The notes beneath the pieces were generated by a model, which saw only the letters and a program-made list of their open reading frames with translations, was not told the DNA's origin and did no database searches. Of a DNA stretch of 5,812 nucleotides, positions 1-5,600 are shown piece by piece. This DNA is from Candidatus Omnitrophota bacterium (lineage in GTDB: Bacteria; Omnitrophota; Omnitrophia; Omnitrophales; Aquincolibacteriaceae), in assembly GCA_023246995.1 (NCBI GenBank), contig JAHFHI010000102.1, positions 1 to 5,812 on the forward strand, written 5' to 3'. Positions within the stretch are counted from its first letter, which is position 1; each line of letters begins with the position of its first letter. The position numbers were made by a program, and so were the translations under genes.

Positions 1-228
1 AAAACGAAAAAAGATTTCGCGGTTTTTATTTTAAGACATTGGGAGGGGATTCATATTTTTGCCCGCGCCTACGGGCATCACGAAACGTGTTTTTCAGAGA
101 ATCGGCGCCGCAGGCTTCGGGATTCGGTGTCGGCGGGGAAATATTGCCGGCTTTGGTGGTGGCGCATGAAAGCCCGCAAGATCGGAATCGGGCTCAAAAA
201 AATGACGAAAGCGAGGATTGAAAAATGA
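1..228 (+). CDS. possible 3' end of an upstream gene, frame 1 (unresolved)
   Basis: This frame is open from the window edge to a TGA at 226-228, giving at least 75 residues with no recognised domain. The stretch is basic and rich in Arg and Trp, with a WWW run near residue 55. Its stop overlaps the next start as ATGA at 225-228, the same arrangement seen at the 225/650 gene junction, which favours it as the upstream member of the operon. An internal ATG at 166 would leave a peptide of only 20 residues. Against it, a second frame is open over almost the same stretch (3-221), and third-position GC does not clearly separate the two. I do not recognise either product. The upstream sequence is needed to decide. 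Confidence 0.3.
   Translation, partial: KTKKDFAVFILRHWEGIHIFARAYGHHETCFSENRRRRLRDSVSAGKYCRLWWWRMKARKIGIGLKKMTKARIEK
3..221 (+). CDS. competing partial reading frame (unresolved)
   Basis: A second frame is open from the window edge to a TGA at 219-221, three bases before the next gene's ATG. An internal TTG at 39 could start a 60-residue product, but no Shine-Dalgarno is visible before it. The product is Gly/Ala-rich in the middle and ends in a charged tail (QKNDESED), with no recognised domain. Second-position GC is lowest in this frame between 61 and 165, as is usual for coding DNA, which slightly favours it. The frame 1 alternative has the better stop/start overlap. At most one of the two is likely to be real. 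Confidence 0.25.
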   Translation, partial: NEKRFRGFYFKTLGGDSYFCPRLRASRNVFFRESAPQASGFGVGGEILPALVVAHESPQDRNRAQKNDESED

Positions 229-653
229 AAAATCAGGATGCCGCCGCCGTGGCGGAAACAAGGTACCGGGCGTGGGTCAACAATAAGGTCGCGGGTTTAA
301 TTTGGACGATTCAGCGGGGCGGGGAGGGTGATGAGCGCGGGTTTCTGCGGCATTTGTTTTTCCTGGATGAAATCGAGCATCACTTTATCGATTCCCACGC
401 CCGCCGGGCGGTTTGGCGGGCTTTGGATTACTTGCGGCGTTATTTCAACGCTGAAGCCGGGAGCAAAGACCGTCACCGGGGAAAAGCCCTGGAGATGGTG
501 AGCCTGATCTATGAGGAACTCGGTTTGGAGGTCCGGAAAGTCCGGGCGGTCGGAGAAGGATACAAGCTCCCGCAAATTGACGGGGATGAGCCGGCGCGGG
601 CTGGAAACCGGGAAATCCGCGAAAGCGTTTTTAAAACGGAGGCCGCGTTATGA
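225..653 (+). CDS. hypothetical protein, 142 aa, first clear gene of the kinase operon
   Basis: I do not recognise this family. The start at 225 is supported by GAGG at 213-216, eight bases upstream. The protein looks soluble, with no signal peptide or membrane segment. Residues 10-100 look largely helical, with alternating charged and aromatic residues (RAWVNNKVAGLIW, FFLDEIEHHFID, WRALDYLRRYF). The last 30 residues are polar and probably flexible. There are no cysteines and no obvious catalytic motif. The closely spaced EIEHHFIDSH at about 49-58 could bind a metal, but that is speculation. Its TGA overlaps the ATG of the 41-aa gene (ATGA, 650-653), and that gene's ribosome binding site lies within its last codons. 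Translation is therefore probably coupled. A role linked to the downstream kinase follows only from context. Confidence 0.75.
   Translation: MKNQDAAAVAETRYRAWVNNKVAGLIWTIQRGGEGDERGFLRHLFFLDEIEHHFIDSHARRAVWRALDYLRRYFNAEAGSKDRHRGKALEMVSLIYEELGLEVRKVRAVGEGYKLPQIDGDEPARAGNREIRESVFKTEAAL
638..642 (+). promoter_or_regulatory. Shine-Dalgarno of the 41-aa mini-gene
   Basis: GGAGG ends seven bases before the ATG at 650 and lies inside the 3' end of the 142-aa gene. It is among the best ribosome binding sites in the window and is the main reason to accept the short reading frame at 650 as a gene. Confidence 0.7.
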
Positions 654-775
654 AGCGCAGGAAAAATTCGTTCCGGAAATATTACCGGTGGTTTCGCAGA
701 TCCTGGCACCGAGCTTACAAAAAACGGGTCGCGCAAGTCGAGCGCGAGCTCGGAGGAGAGCTTGACGCATGTTAA
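650..775 (+). CDS. 41-aa highly basic aromatic mini-protein
   Basis: A short gene with 41 codons and a TAA at 773-775. Its ATG overlaps the preceding stop (ATGA), GGAGG lies seven bases upstream, and its 3' end overlaps the kinase start (ATGTTAA, 769-775), so it fills the gap between two genes exactly. The product has 14 Lys/Arg against 4 acidic residues. Nearly all the positive charge is in residues 2-26, interleaved with Tyr, Phe and Trp (FRKYYRWFRRSWHRAYKKR). Residues 27-41 are mildly acidic and end in a Cys. Such a composition suits binding to nucleic acid, to acidic membrane lipid or to an acidic partner protein, and none can be chosen from sequence. It could also be mainly a coupling leader for the kinase, since the kinase Shine-Dalgarno lies in codons 35-37. 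No family recognised. Confidence 0.62.
   Translation: MKRRKNSFRKYYRWFRRSWHRAYKKRVAQVERELGGELDAC
752..758 (+). promoter_or_regulatory. Shine-Dalgarno of the histidine kinase gene
   Basis: GGAGGAG ends ten bases before the ATG at 769 and lies inside the 41-aa gene. It selects 769 over the in-frame ATG at 784, which has no comparable site upstream. Confidence 0.65.
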
Positions 776-1530
776 AGCCCGAGATGAGCAATCCGGAAAT
801 GCTCGGATTGCAGCATAACGTCATCAATCTTCTTTATGCTCTCAAAGGCAGCCTGGAAACGCACCTTGCCCGGTTGCAAGAAAGCGCTTTCGGCGCCGAC
901 CCCGGCCGGGCCCTGAAAGACGCTCACGAGATGATGGCCCGCGCGCACGCGCAAATCGACCATGTGCTTGTGATGACCCGGAGAATCAGCCATGCCATGA
1001 AAATGGCCGCCCCATGCGAAGGTCCGGCGGAATCCGTTTCCATCCGCGAAGTCTGGGAGGAAGTCGCCGCGCTGCTTCAAAAAAACGCAGACCCCTCCGG
1101 CGCCATGGAACTGATTTGTCATATTCCCGAGGATTTCCCAGAAATTTTTTGCGGCCGCAGGGATTTAGCCGAAATTCTATATTGTGTGAGCGACAATGCC
1201 GTGCAAGCCATGAAAGGCCGGGGAAAGATCATTGTCCGGGCGAGTCTCGGTTTTAAATCCGATGAAGATCCGGTGGCCGCGATCACGCTCGCCGATACCG
1301 GGCCTGGAATCGCGAAGGAAACGCTCGGCCGCCTCTTTGAGCCTTTTATGACGACCAAGCCCCCCGGTCAGGGAAGCGGTCTCGGGCTTTGTATTGTCCG
1401 GGGGCTCGTGCGAAAAAACGGGGGGAGTATTGCCGTTTCGAGTTTCGAGGGCTGCGGCACCACGTTTACTTTAAATTTTCCCGTGGCCAAGCCCGCCCCG
1501 CGCCGGCCCGGCGCGTATGCCCTACGTTAG
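769..1530 (+). CDS. soluble sensor-less histidine kinase (DHp + HATPase_c)
   Basis: The 253-aa product has a two-component kinase core. It should autophosphorylate a histidine from ATP and pass the phosphate to a response regulator. Residues 14-80 are helical and resemble a dimerisation/phosphoacceptor domain. H16 in QHNVINLL matches the HDFNNLL-type H-box of NtrB-like and hybrid kinases, though the Asp/Glu after the His is Asn. The ATP-binding domain follows in order: N-box SDNAVQAM (141-148), G1 DTGPGI (176-181), F-box LFEPFMTTK (189-197) and G2 GSGLGL (202-207). There is no PAS, GAF or HAMP domain and no membrane segment, so any signal must come from a partner, perhaps the two small coupled proteins upstream. 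No response regulator is in view. Kinase assignment is firm from the ATP-binding motifs; the phosphoacceptor is less certain. Confidence 0.93.
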   Translation: MLKPEMSNPEMLGLQHNVINLLYALKGSLETHLARLQESAFGADPGRALKDAHEMMARAHAQIDHVLVMTRRISHAMKMAAPCEGPAESVSIREVWEEVAALLQKNADPSGAMELICHIPEDFPEIFCGRRDLAEILYCVSDNAVQAMKGRGKIIVRASLGFKSDEDPVAAITLADTGPGIAKETLGRLFEPFMTTKPPGQGSGLGLCIVRGLVRKNGGSIAVSSFEGCGTTFTLNFPVAKPAPRRPGAYALR

Positions 1531-1547
1531 AAAGCTTCCCGCTTTTT
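1531..1547 (+). terminator. weak hairpin with short T tract after the kinase gene
   Basis: AAAGC (1531-1535) pairs with GCTTT (1541-1545) across a five-base loop, and the T run ends at 1547. It begins directly after the kinase TAG. The stem is only five base pairs, so it is a weak candidate. Termination may instead rely on the repeat structures further downstream. Confidence 0.25.
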
Positions 1548-1583
1548 AAAGACTCAAGCCGCGCAAATACACCCGCATCTTCT

Positions 1584-1605
1584 CCCTCACGCCAACCCTC
1601 TCCCA
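1584..1605 (-). repeat. degenerate fragment of the palindromic MITE
   Basis: These 22 bases match the reverse complement of 3244-3265 inside MITE copy 2 at 21 positions (CCCTCACGCCAACCCTCTCCCA; the G at 1591 differs). The second half of the usual hairpin is eroded to AGGAGAGAG, and no terminal repeat can be recognised before copy 1 begins at 1639. It appears to be an older, decayed copy in the opposite orientation to copy 1. Confidence 0.6.
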
Positions 1606-1693
1606 GGAGAGAGATAGAGAGAACTTTTAGAACCCGGGCTTAAGTTTGGAACTTTTTCCCCTCGACCCTCTGGGGAGAGGGCTGGGGTGAGGG
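1584..1693. repeat. inverted repeat between convergent genes
   Basis: The arms 1584-1604 and 1673-1693 are complementary at 19 of 21 positions. They come from the decayed fragment and from MITE copy 1 lying in opposite orientations. A transcript from either strand could fold into a long stem enclosing about 68 bases. The structure lies exactly between the ends of the convergent kinase and DUF4139 genes, so it might limit read-through both ways. No U tract follows it. Confidence 0.55.
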
Positions 1694-1733
1694 GGCGGGA
1701 GAAGGATATTCTAAAAAAAACGTCAAACTCAAG
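1639..1733 (+). mobile_element. MITE copy 1, internally deleted (95 bp)
   Basis: The left terminus CTTAAGTTTGGAAC (1639-1652) and right terminus GTCAAACTCAAG (1722-1733) are imperfect inverted repeats matching those of copies 2 and 3. It is flanked by ACCCGGG (1632-1638) and ACCCGGA (1734-1740), a 7-bp direct repeat with one change, as expected of an aged target-site duplication. One short internal hairpin remains, CCCTCT/AGAGGG around GGGG (1666-1681). About 40 bp of the full-length element are missing, from after the GAGGGGG box to the right half of the second palindrome. The right TIR ends 14 bp from the DUF4139 stop codon. There is no coding capacity, so any transposase must act from elsewhere. 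Confidence 0.7.
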
Positions 1734-1747
1734 ACCCGGATTAAAAA

Positions 1748-3181
1748 TTAAAAACCCGTCTGAATGCGGTAGCGCACCGTTGCTTTCGAGTTTTTAGGGA
1801 CACGAACGCGATATTGAATCTTAAAGGCCTCGAGTTTTTCGTGAGGCTGGGACTCCGAAAGGATTTTCCAGTTAGGCGGCAGGGATTCCATGGCTAAAAC
1901 CTCGACGTCCTCATTCTTGCGATTGGTGAGGGTGATTTCATGCTCGGACTCTCGCAGATTCTGGGTCAGTTCCTTGTAATCCGTCTGCTTGCGCTCGGCG
2001 ATCAGATCAAAAGCTTCGCCCGCCGAGAGCCGGATTTTTTCGTCTTTCGGGGTGTGGGGGATCGAATCCTCCCCGGCGAAAAATTTTTCACGGCCCGCTC
2101 CCGAATAAATTCTTACCTGTCCAGCCGGAAGCGGAAGCCCCAGTTTATTTTCCGCCGTGTTGAGTATTTCAAGAAATGCCCTCACCGGAAGTTTCTGCTC
2201 CTGGCCGGCGTAGGAACCGTAGAAATAATGCTGCCCGTCTTCGATGATATATTCTTTGCGCACCTTGAGCCGGTCGGCCTCATGCCACTTGATTTGCCGG
2301 GTTTCGCTTCCGGCAAGCGAGACTTTTTCAAAATAGTCATAGCGATGATATTCGAAGGCCGAAGATTCCCGGATGGAAGGAGCGGCTTCGCTGTCCATGA
2401 CGGCCATGGCCATGCGGCCCAAGGTCGGTCCCCCTCCAGCCTTGTCGTAGGAAGGAGAATTGGGGCGGCCCGCGATCAAAGATAGCGAGGCGTCCTTAAA
2501 AGCGGTCCCGCTTTGATTTTGCAGCGTAAGCCATGCCGTGAGCCCGGCGGTCATGGACGCCTCATCGAGCGAGAAAACATAATCGGCTTTCCATCCCAGC
2601 CCTCCGGTTAAATAGATGATTTCAAGAGCATGGTCTTTTTTGGCGCGCGAGGCGATTTTCCAGGTGACGGCGGGTTTTAGTTTGAACTCGGCCGGAAGCG
2701 CGGGGAAAATTTTAACGCCGGCGAGGCCCGTATAAATTTCGCCCGCGATTTCATAGACCGGTTCGCCCCGGGCCGAGAGCACCCGGGCTTCGAGGATTTC
2801 CTTGCGGTCCTGAAATTCGTTCCAACGCACGATCTTGATGGTTTTGCCTTCATAGGCCTGAAGCAGGCGGCCGGAATCGGGGAGATTATTTTCATAGGAC
2901 TGCTCGATCACCCGGAAATCCCCGGCAGCCGTGAGCGAACGCACCTGCACGCTTTCGGCGATGATCCGGGCGGGCATGTCCTGCATGCGCAGGCTCAAGA
3001 GGCCCTTGGGAAGCGAGGCCTTGCGCACCTCGCGCACCAGCGCGAAATCCTGGTTATAAACACTCAACGCCGTTTCGGTGCGGTCTTCGGGCGAGGTTTC
3101 AATCAGCACGGAAGAAAAGGCGGGCGCGGTCTGAAGAATCCAAAGGCTTGTGATGAACAGAATGAAACGGGCGTATTTCAT
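1748..3181 (-). CDS. secreted DUF4139 domain protein
   Basis: The 477-aa product begins with a Sec signal peptide: a short basic start, a hydrophobic core about residues 5-19, and likely cleavage near AFS-S at 23-24. It is probably periplasmic or surface-exposed. The remainder is beta-rich and matches the DUF4139 family: VYNQDFALVREVR (41-53) at the start of the mature protein, YLTGGLGWKADY (190-201), LTLQNQSGTAFKDASLSLIAG (219-238), NTAENKLGLPLPAGQVRIY (341-359) and AFDLIAERKQTDYK (390-403). The biochemical role of the family is unknown to me. The start is supported by AGGAG (3190-3194 on the complement), eight bases upstream. A MITE ends 33 bp before the start codon and another lies just past the stop. 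The TPR membrane protein gene lies upstream on the same strand, so co-transcription is possible. Confidence 0.88.
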   Translation of the reverse strand: MKYARFILFITSLWILQTAPAFSSVLIETSPEDRTETALSVYNQDFALVREVRKASLPKGLLSLRMQDMPARIIAESVQVRSLTAAGDFRVIEQSYENNLPDSGRLLQAYEGKTIKIVRWNEFQDRKEILEARVLSARGEPVYEIAGEIYTGLAGVKIFPALPAEFKLKPAVTWKIASRAKKDHALEIIYLTGGLGWKADYVFSLDEASMTAGLTAWLTLQNQSGTAFKDASLSLIAGRPNSPSYDKAGGGPTLGRMAMAVMDSEAAPSIRESSAFEYHRYDYFEKVSLAGSETRQIKWHEADRLKVRKEYIIEDGQHYFYGSYAGQEQKLPVRAFLEILNTAENKLGLPLPAGQVRIYSGAGREKFFAGEDSIPHTPKDEKIRLSAGEAFDLIAERKQTDYKELTQNLRESEHEITLTNRKNEDVEVLAMESLPPNWKILSESQPHEKLEAFKIQYRVRVPKNSKATVRYRIQTGF

Positions 3182-3232
3182 GCGGGCGGCTCCTTTTAAT
3201 ATGAAGGTAAAGAACTTGAGTTTGGCACTTTT

Positions 3233-3253
3233 CCCTCTCCCGATGGGAGAGGG
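3233..3253. repeat. 9-bp stem hairpin inside MITE copy 2
   Basis: CCCTCTCCC (3233-3241) and GGGAGAGGG (3245-3253) pair perfectly around GAT. The stem is strong and GC-rich, with no U tract after it on either strand, so it is not a canonical intrinsic terminator. It could stabilise or punctuate a transcript, as REP-type hairpins do. Confidence 0.7.
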
Positions 3254-3296
3254 TTGGGGTGAGGGGGAAAACGAAGCCGTACCCCCTCATCCTGAC

Positions 3297-3320
3297 CTTT
3301 CTCCCCCATGGGGGAGAAAG
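3297..3320. repeat. 24-bp perfect palindrome inside MITE copy 2
   Basis: A perfect 12+12 palindrome centred on CCATGG, with arms of the form CTTTCTCCCCCA. Copy 3 has the equivalent palindrome at 5513-5536, with one base pair changed on both sides (T-A here, C-G there), so the symmetry is kept while the sequence differs. Confidence 0.75.
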
Positions 3321-3394
3321 ATATTCTCAAAAAGGTGCCAAACTCAAGTAAAGAATTCAAGAGCCGGCATCATAGCACCGCCAAAGCGGACTGT

Positions 3395-5398
3395 CTAGGC
3401 GGGGCGATCGGCGCGGGAGGCGTCACTTCGCGCGGCTTGGAGATTCTTTTGCGCGTCGGCGTATTCAGGGTTCAGCCGGAGGGCTTCTTTAAAGTGACGC
3501 ACGGCCTCCTCGCGCAGGCCCTCCCGGGCCGCGATCACGCCAAGATTATTATGAGCCTCGGCAAATCCGGGGTTGGCTTGAAGCGCCCGCTCGTAATTCT
3601 TTCGCGCCGATTTTAAGTCCCCTTTGCTTGAGAGAAAATCTCCGAGGTTGGTATAACCCAGAGCAAAATCCGGCTGCAGCTTCAGGGCGCGGGCAAAATA
3701 ATCGAGCGCTTCTTGATCCCGCCCGAGCGCGGCGGAAATGATGGCGATTCTCCGGCAGATCTCGGCATTGCCGGGATCAAGGGAAAGCCCGGTTTGATAT
3801 TCCTCGATGGCTTGTTCTGGTTTCCCGGCCCGGTAGAGCGCGTCGCCGAGATTGAGTCTTGCATCCATGAAGTCCGGTTTTTTATCGAGAAACTTTCGAT
3901 AGTAAAAGGTGGCCTCCTCAAACTTTCCCTCTTCGGCAAGGGAAACGCCGATATTGTTGTAAGCCTCGGTGTAGTCGGGTTTCATGGTGAGCGCGGCCTC
4001 GTAATGGGTGAGCGCGACCCGGTGTTTTCCCTGCCGGCTAAGCACAACCGCGAGATTGTTATGGGCCTCGGCGTAGCCGGGATTGAGCCAAATGGCTTTG
4101 GTGAAATGGTCGATGGCCTCTTCCATGTTCCCGGCATCGGAGTACGCGAGCCCGATGCTATTTTCCGCGACATAGTTTTTGGGCGTTACTTGGAGGACAT
4201 GATGAAACAAGCGAAAGCTGTCGCGCCAATGGCGCGCTTCGCAGGATGAGATCAAGGCCCACAAAAGAATCGAGCCGGTCCCGGCAATCGCCGCCGCGCG
4301 CGGCGGGATTTTCAGCTTTTTAAAAAGGAGTGCCCCGGCCCATGCCGCCGTGAGTAAAAGGCCGAGGATGGGCAGATACATAAAACGGTTATTGCGCGTG
4401 AGGCCGATCGATGGCAGAAGCGCGGCCAGAAACCAGAGCCAGCCAAAAAGAAAATAGGGATGGCGTTTGCGTGCCAGGACCAGAAGCGCGGTGGAAAGGA
4501 GAATCGCGCAAGCCCCCAGATAAAAAAGAAGCCCCGAGGGAACTCCCGCGTCCGGATAGCGTACGACCAGGCCGTGCGGGTAGAGGGTTTTACCGAGATA
4601 CCAAAGATAGTCATGAGGAAAATGGTACGGATGAACCAGGTCCATCGCGGAGCGCATGGTGCTGGAGCGCGTAAAGAGTGTCGTCAGGATAGAGAATGCA
4701 GCAAGGATAAACCAGAGAATTTTTTCATAAAAGAGCCGCCAAAGGGGGGTCTGGCCGAGGCGCGCAAGCGGCCAAAAATCCAGAAGCAGCATCAAGCCCG
4801 GGAGAATCGCGGTCATGGGTTTCGAGAGAATGGCGAGAATAAAGAAAACGCAAACCCCGGTGAAACTCGCGCGTGAAGGTTTGCGTGAGTATCGGGTGTA
4901 AGCGAGCAGGGCCAGAAGCGTCCAAAAGGAGCTCAAAACATCCTTGCGAGCGGTGACCCATACGACCGCGTCGATTTGCAGGGGGTGAACCGCGAATGCG
5001 GCCGCGATCCAAAAACTCCGGGCGCGAAACCCCGTCATCGTCGAAAAAAGCAGGAAAACAAGCAGGGTGTTTAAGATATGAAGGATTAAGTTGGTTAAAT
5101 GGTGCCCTCCGGCGTTCAGCCCCCAAAGCTGCATATCCGCCATGCGGGAAATAAAAGTGAGCGGCTGCCAGTAGTCGGCATTCACGGAATCAAACAAAAG
5201 GTCGGCCTGAAAGGCCCAGCGGATCCCGCTCGGGGTGAGGCCGTCGCGAATGTGCGGGTTTTCGGAAACGTAGAGATTGTCGTCGTAATTCAGGAATTTA
5301 AAGTGAACGGCCTGGCCAAAGACGGCGACCGGAAGCAGCACAAGGATCAGAACAGCTAAAAGGGGTAAAGCTGGCTTTTTAGAGGTGGAAAAGTTCAT
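3395..5398 (-). CDS. TMTC-like polytopic membrane protein with C-terminal TPRs
   Basis: The 667-aa product has about ten membrane segments in residues 10-385, then seven tandem TPR units at about 408-645. Each TPR has the A-x-x-x-G-x-x-L/A core and ends in P-G/D/E-Y/F/N. The membrane half matches bacterial TMTC-like proteins related to GT39 mannosyltransferases: FLNYDDNLYVSENPHI (35-50, with the acidic pair D39-D40 where this superfamily has its catalytic acidic motif), YWQPLTFISRM (76-86), GGHHLTNLILH (97-107) and AVHPLQIDAVVWVTARKDVLSS (136-157). A lipid-linked-sugar glycosyltransferase acting outside the membrane is plausible but inferred. The usual DRYxYLP motif reads NNRFMYLP here (336-343). 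The start at 5398 lacks a Shine-Dalgarno, and a stop lies in frame three codons upstream. An out-of-frame ATG at 5408 opens a nine-codon ORF overlapping the start. Confidence 0.88.
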   Translation of the reverse strand: MNFSTSKKPALPLLAVLILVLLPVAVFGQAVHFKFLNYDDNLYVSENPHIRDGLTPSGIRWAFQADLLFDSVNADYWQPLTFISRMADMQLWGLNAGGHHLTNLILHILNTLLVFLLFSTMTGFRARSFWIAAAFAVHPLQIDAVVWVTARKDVLSSFWTLLALLAYTRYSRKPSRASFTGVCVFFILAILSKPMTAILPGLMLLLDFWPLARLGQTPLWRLFYEKILWFILAAFSILTTLFTRSSTMRSAMDLVHPYHFPHDYLWYLGKTLYPHGLVVRYPDAGVPSGLLFYLGACAILLSTALLVLARKRHPYFLFGWLWFLAALLPSIGLTRNNRFMYLPILGLLLTAAWAGALLFKKLKIPPRAAAIAGTGSILLWALISSCEARHWRDSFRLFHHVLQVTPKNYVAENSIGLAYSDAGNMEEAIDHFTKAIWLNPGYAEAHNNLAVVLSRQGKHRVALTHYEAALTMKPDYTEAYNNIGVSLAEEGKFEEATFYYRKFLDKKPDFMDARLNLGDALYRAGKPEQAIEEYQTGLSLDPGNAEICRRIAIISAALGRDQEALDYFARALKLQPDFALGYTNLGDFLSSKGDLKSARKNYERALQANPGFAEAHNNLGVIAAREGLREEAVRHFKEALRLNPEYADAQKNLQAARSDASRADRPA

Positions 5399-5406
5399 TC
5401 GGGCTC

Positions 5407-5434
5407 ATTCTATGATCGGCATTGCTTATTTTAA
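5407..5434 (-). promoter_or_regulatory. candidate promoter of the TPR membrane protein gene (possibly leaderless)
   Basis: On the complement, TTAAAA (5434-5429, four of six to TTGACA) and TAGAAT (5412-5407, five of six to TATAAT) are separated by 16 bases. Transcription would begin near 5400, one or two bases before the ATG at 5398, making a leaderless message. This agrees with the missing Shine-Dalgarno, but the -35 match is weak. Confidence 0.3.
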
Positions 5435-5512
5435 TCTTTGCGCCAAAATAGGGAAGAATCCTTTCGGGAACAAAAAATAGACAACTTAAGTTAGGCGCTT
5501 TTTTGAGAATAT

Positions 5513-5536
5513 CCTTCTCCCCCATGGGGGAGAAGG
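5513..5536. repeat. 24-bp perfect palindrome inside MITE copy 3
   Basis: A perfect 12+12 palindrome centred on CCATGG, with arms of the form CCTTCTCCCCCA. It is equivalent to 3297-3320 with a paired change at the second position of each arm. Confidence 0.75.
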
Positions 5537-5579
5537 TCGGGATGAGGGGGTATGGCTTCGTTTTTTCCTCTCACCCCAG

Positions 5580-5600
5580 CCCTCTCCCCTAGGGAGAGGG
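5580..5600. repeat. 9-bp stem hairpin inside MITE copy 3
   Basis: CCCTCTCCC (5580-5588) pairs with GGGAGAGGG (5592-5600) around CTA. It has the same stem as 3233-3253 but a different three-base loop. No U tract follows. Confidence 0.7.

Larger units (their letters stand above)
3215..3348 (+). mobile_element. MITE copy 2, full length with exact target duplication
   Basis: CTTGAGTTTGGCAC (3215-3228) and GTGCCAAACTCAAG (3335-3348) form a perfect 14-bp terminal inverted repeat. It is flanked on both sides by the identical heptamer TAAAGAA (3208-3214 and 3349-3355), which is best explained as a target-site duplication. Inside are two strong palindromes (3233-3253 and 3297-3320) joined by a GAGGGGG/CCCCCTC spacer. 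There is no credible reading frame. The element fills most of the 213-bp gap between the TPR gene and the DUF4139 gene and ends 33 bp upstream of the DUF4139 start codon, inside its expected leader or promoter region. Confidence 0.8.

Noticed and set aside
1389..1643. 84-codon open frame on the + strand
   Set aside because: It overlaps the end of the kinase in another frame and runs into repeat debris.
1940..2485. 181-codon open frame on the + strand
   Set aside because: It is antisense to the well-supported DUF4139 gene, starts inside it without a ribosome binding site and has no recognisable domain.
3297..3320. Intrinsic terminator at the strong palindrome of copy 2
   Set aside because: No U tract follows on either strand, and the same palindrome occurs inside copy 3 as part of the mobile element.
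3378..3389. Terminator hairpin CCGC-CAAA-GCGG downstream of the TPR gene
   Set aside because: The stem is only four base pairs with no T tract in the direction of transcription.
3099..3398. Short open frames on both strands through MITE copy 2
   Set aside because: These are translations of the repeat itself and overlap the DUF4139 gene start; they have no independent start signals.
3713..4249. 178-codon open frame on the + strand
   Set aside because: It is a shadow of the TPR repeats on the opposite strand; its periodic composition mirrors the repeated TPR codons.
4725..5126. 133-codon open frame on the - strand
   Set aside because: It lies in another frame of the membrane-protein gene, and the real frame shows the family motifs here.
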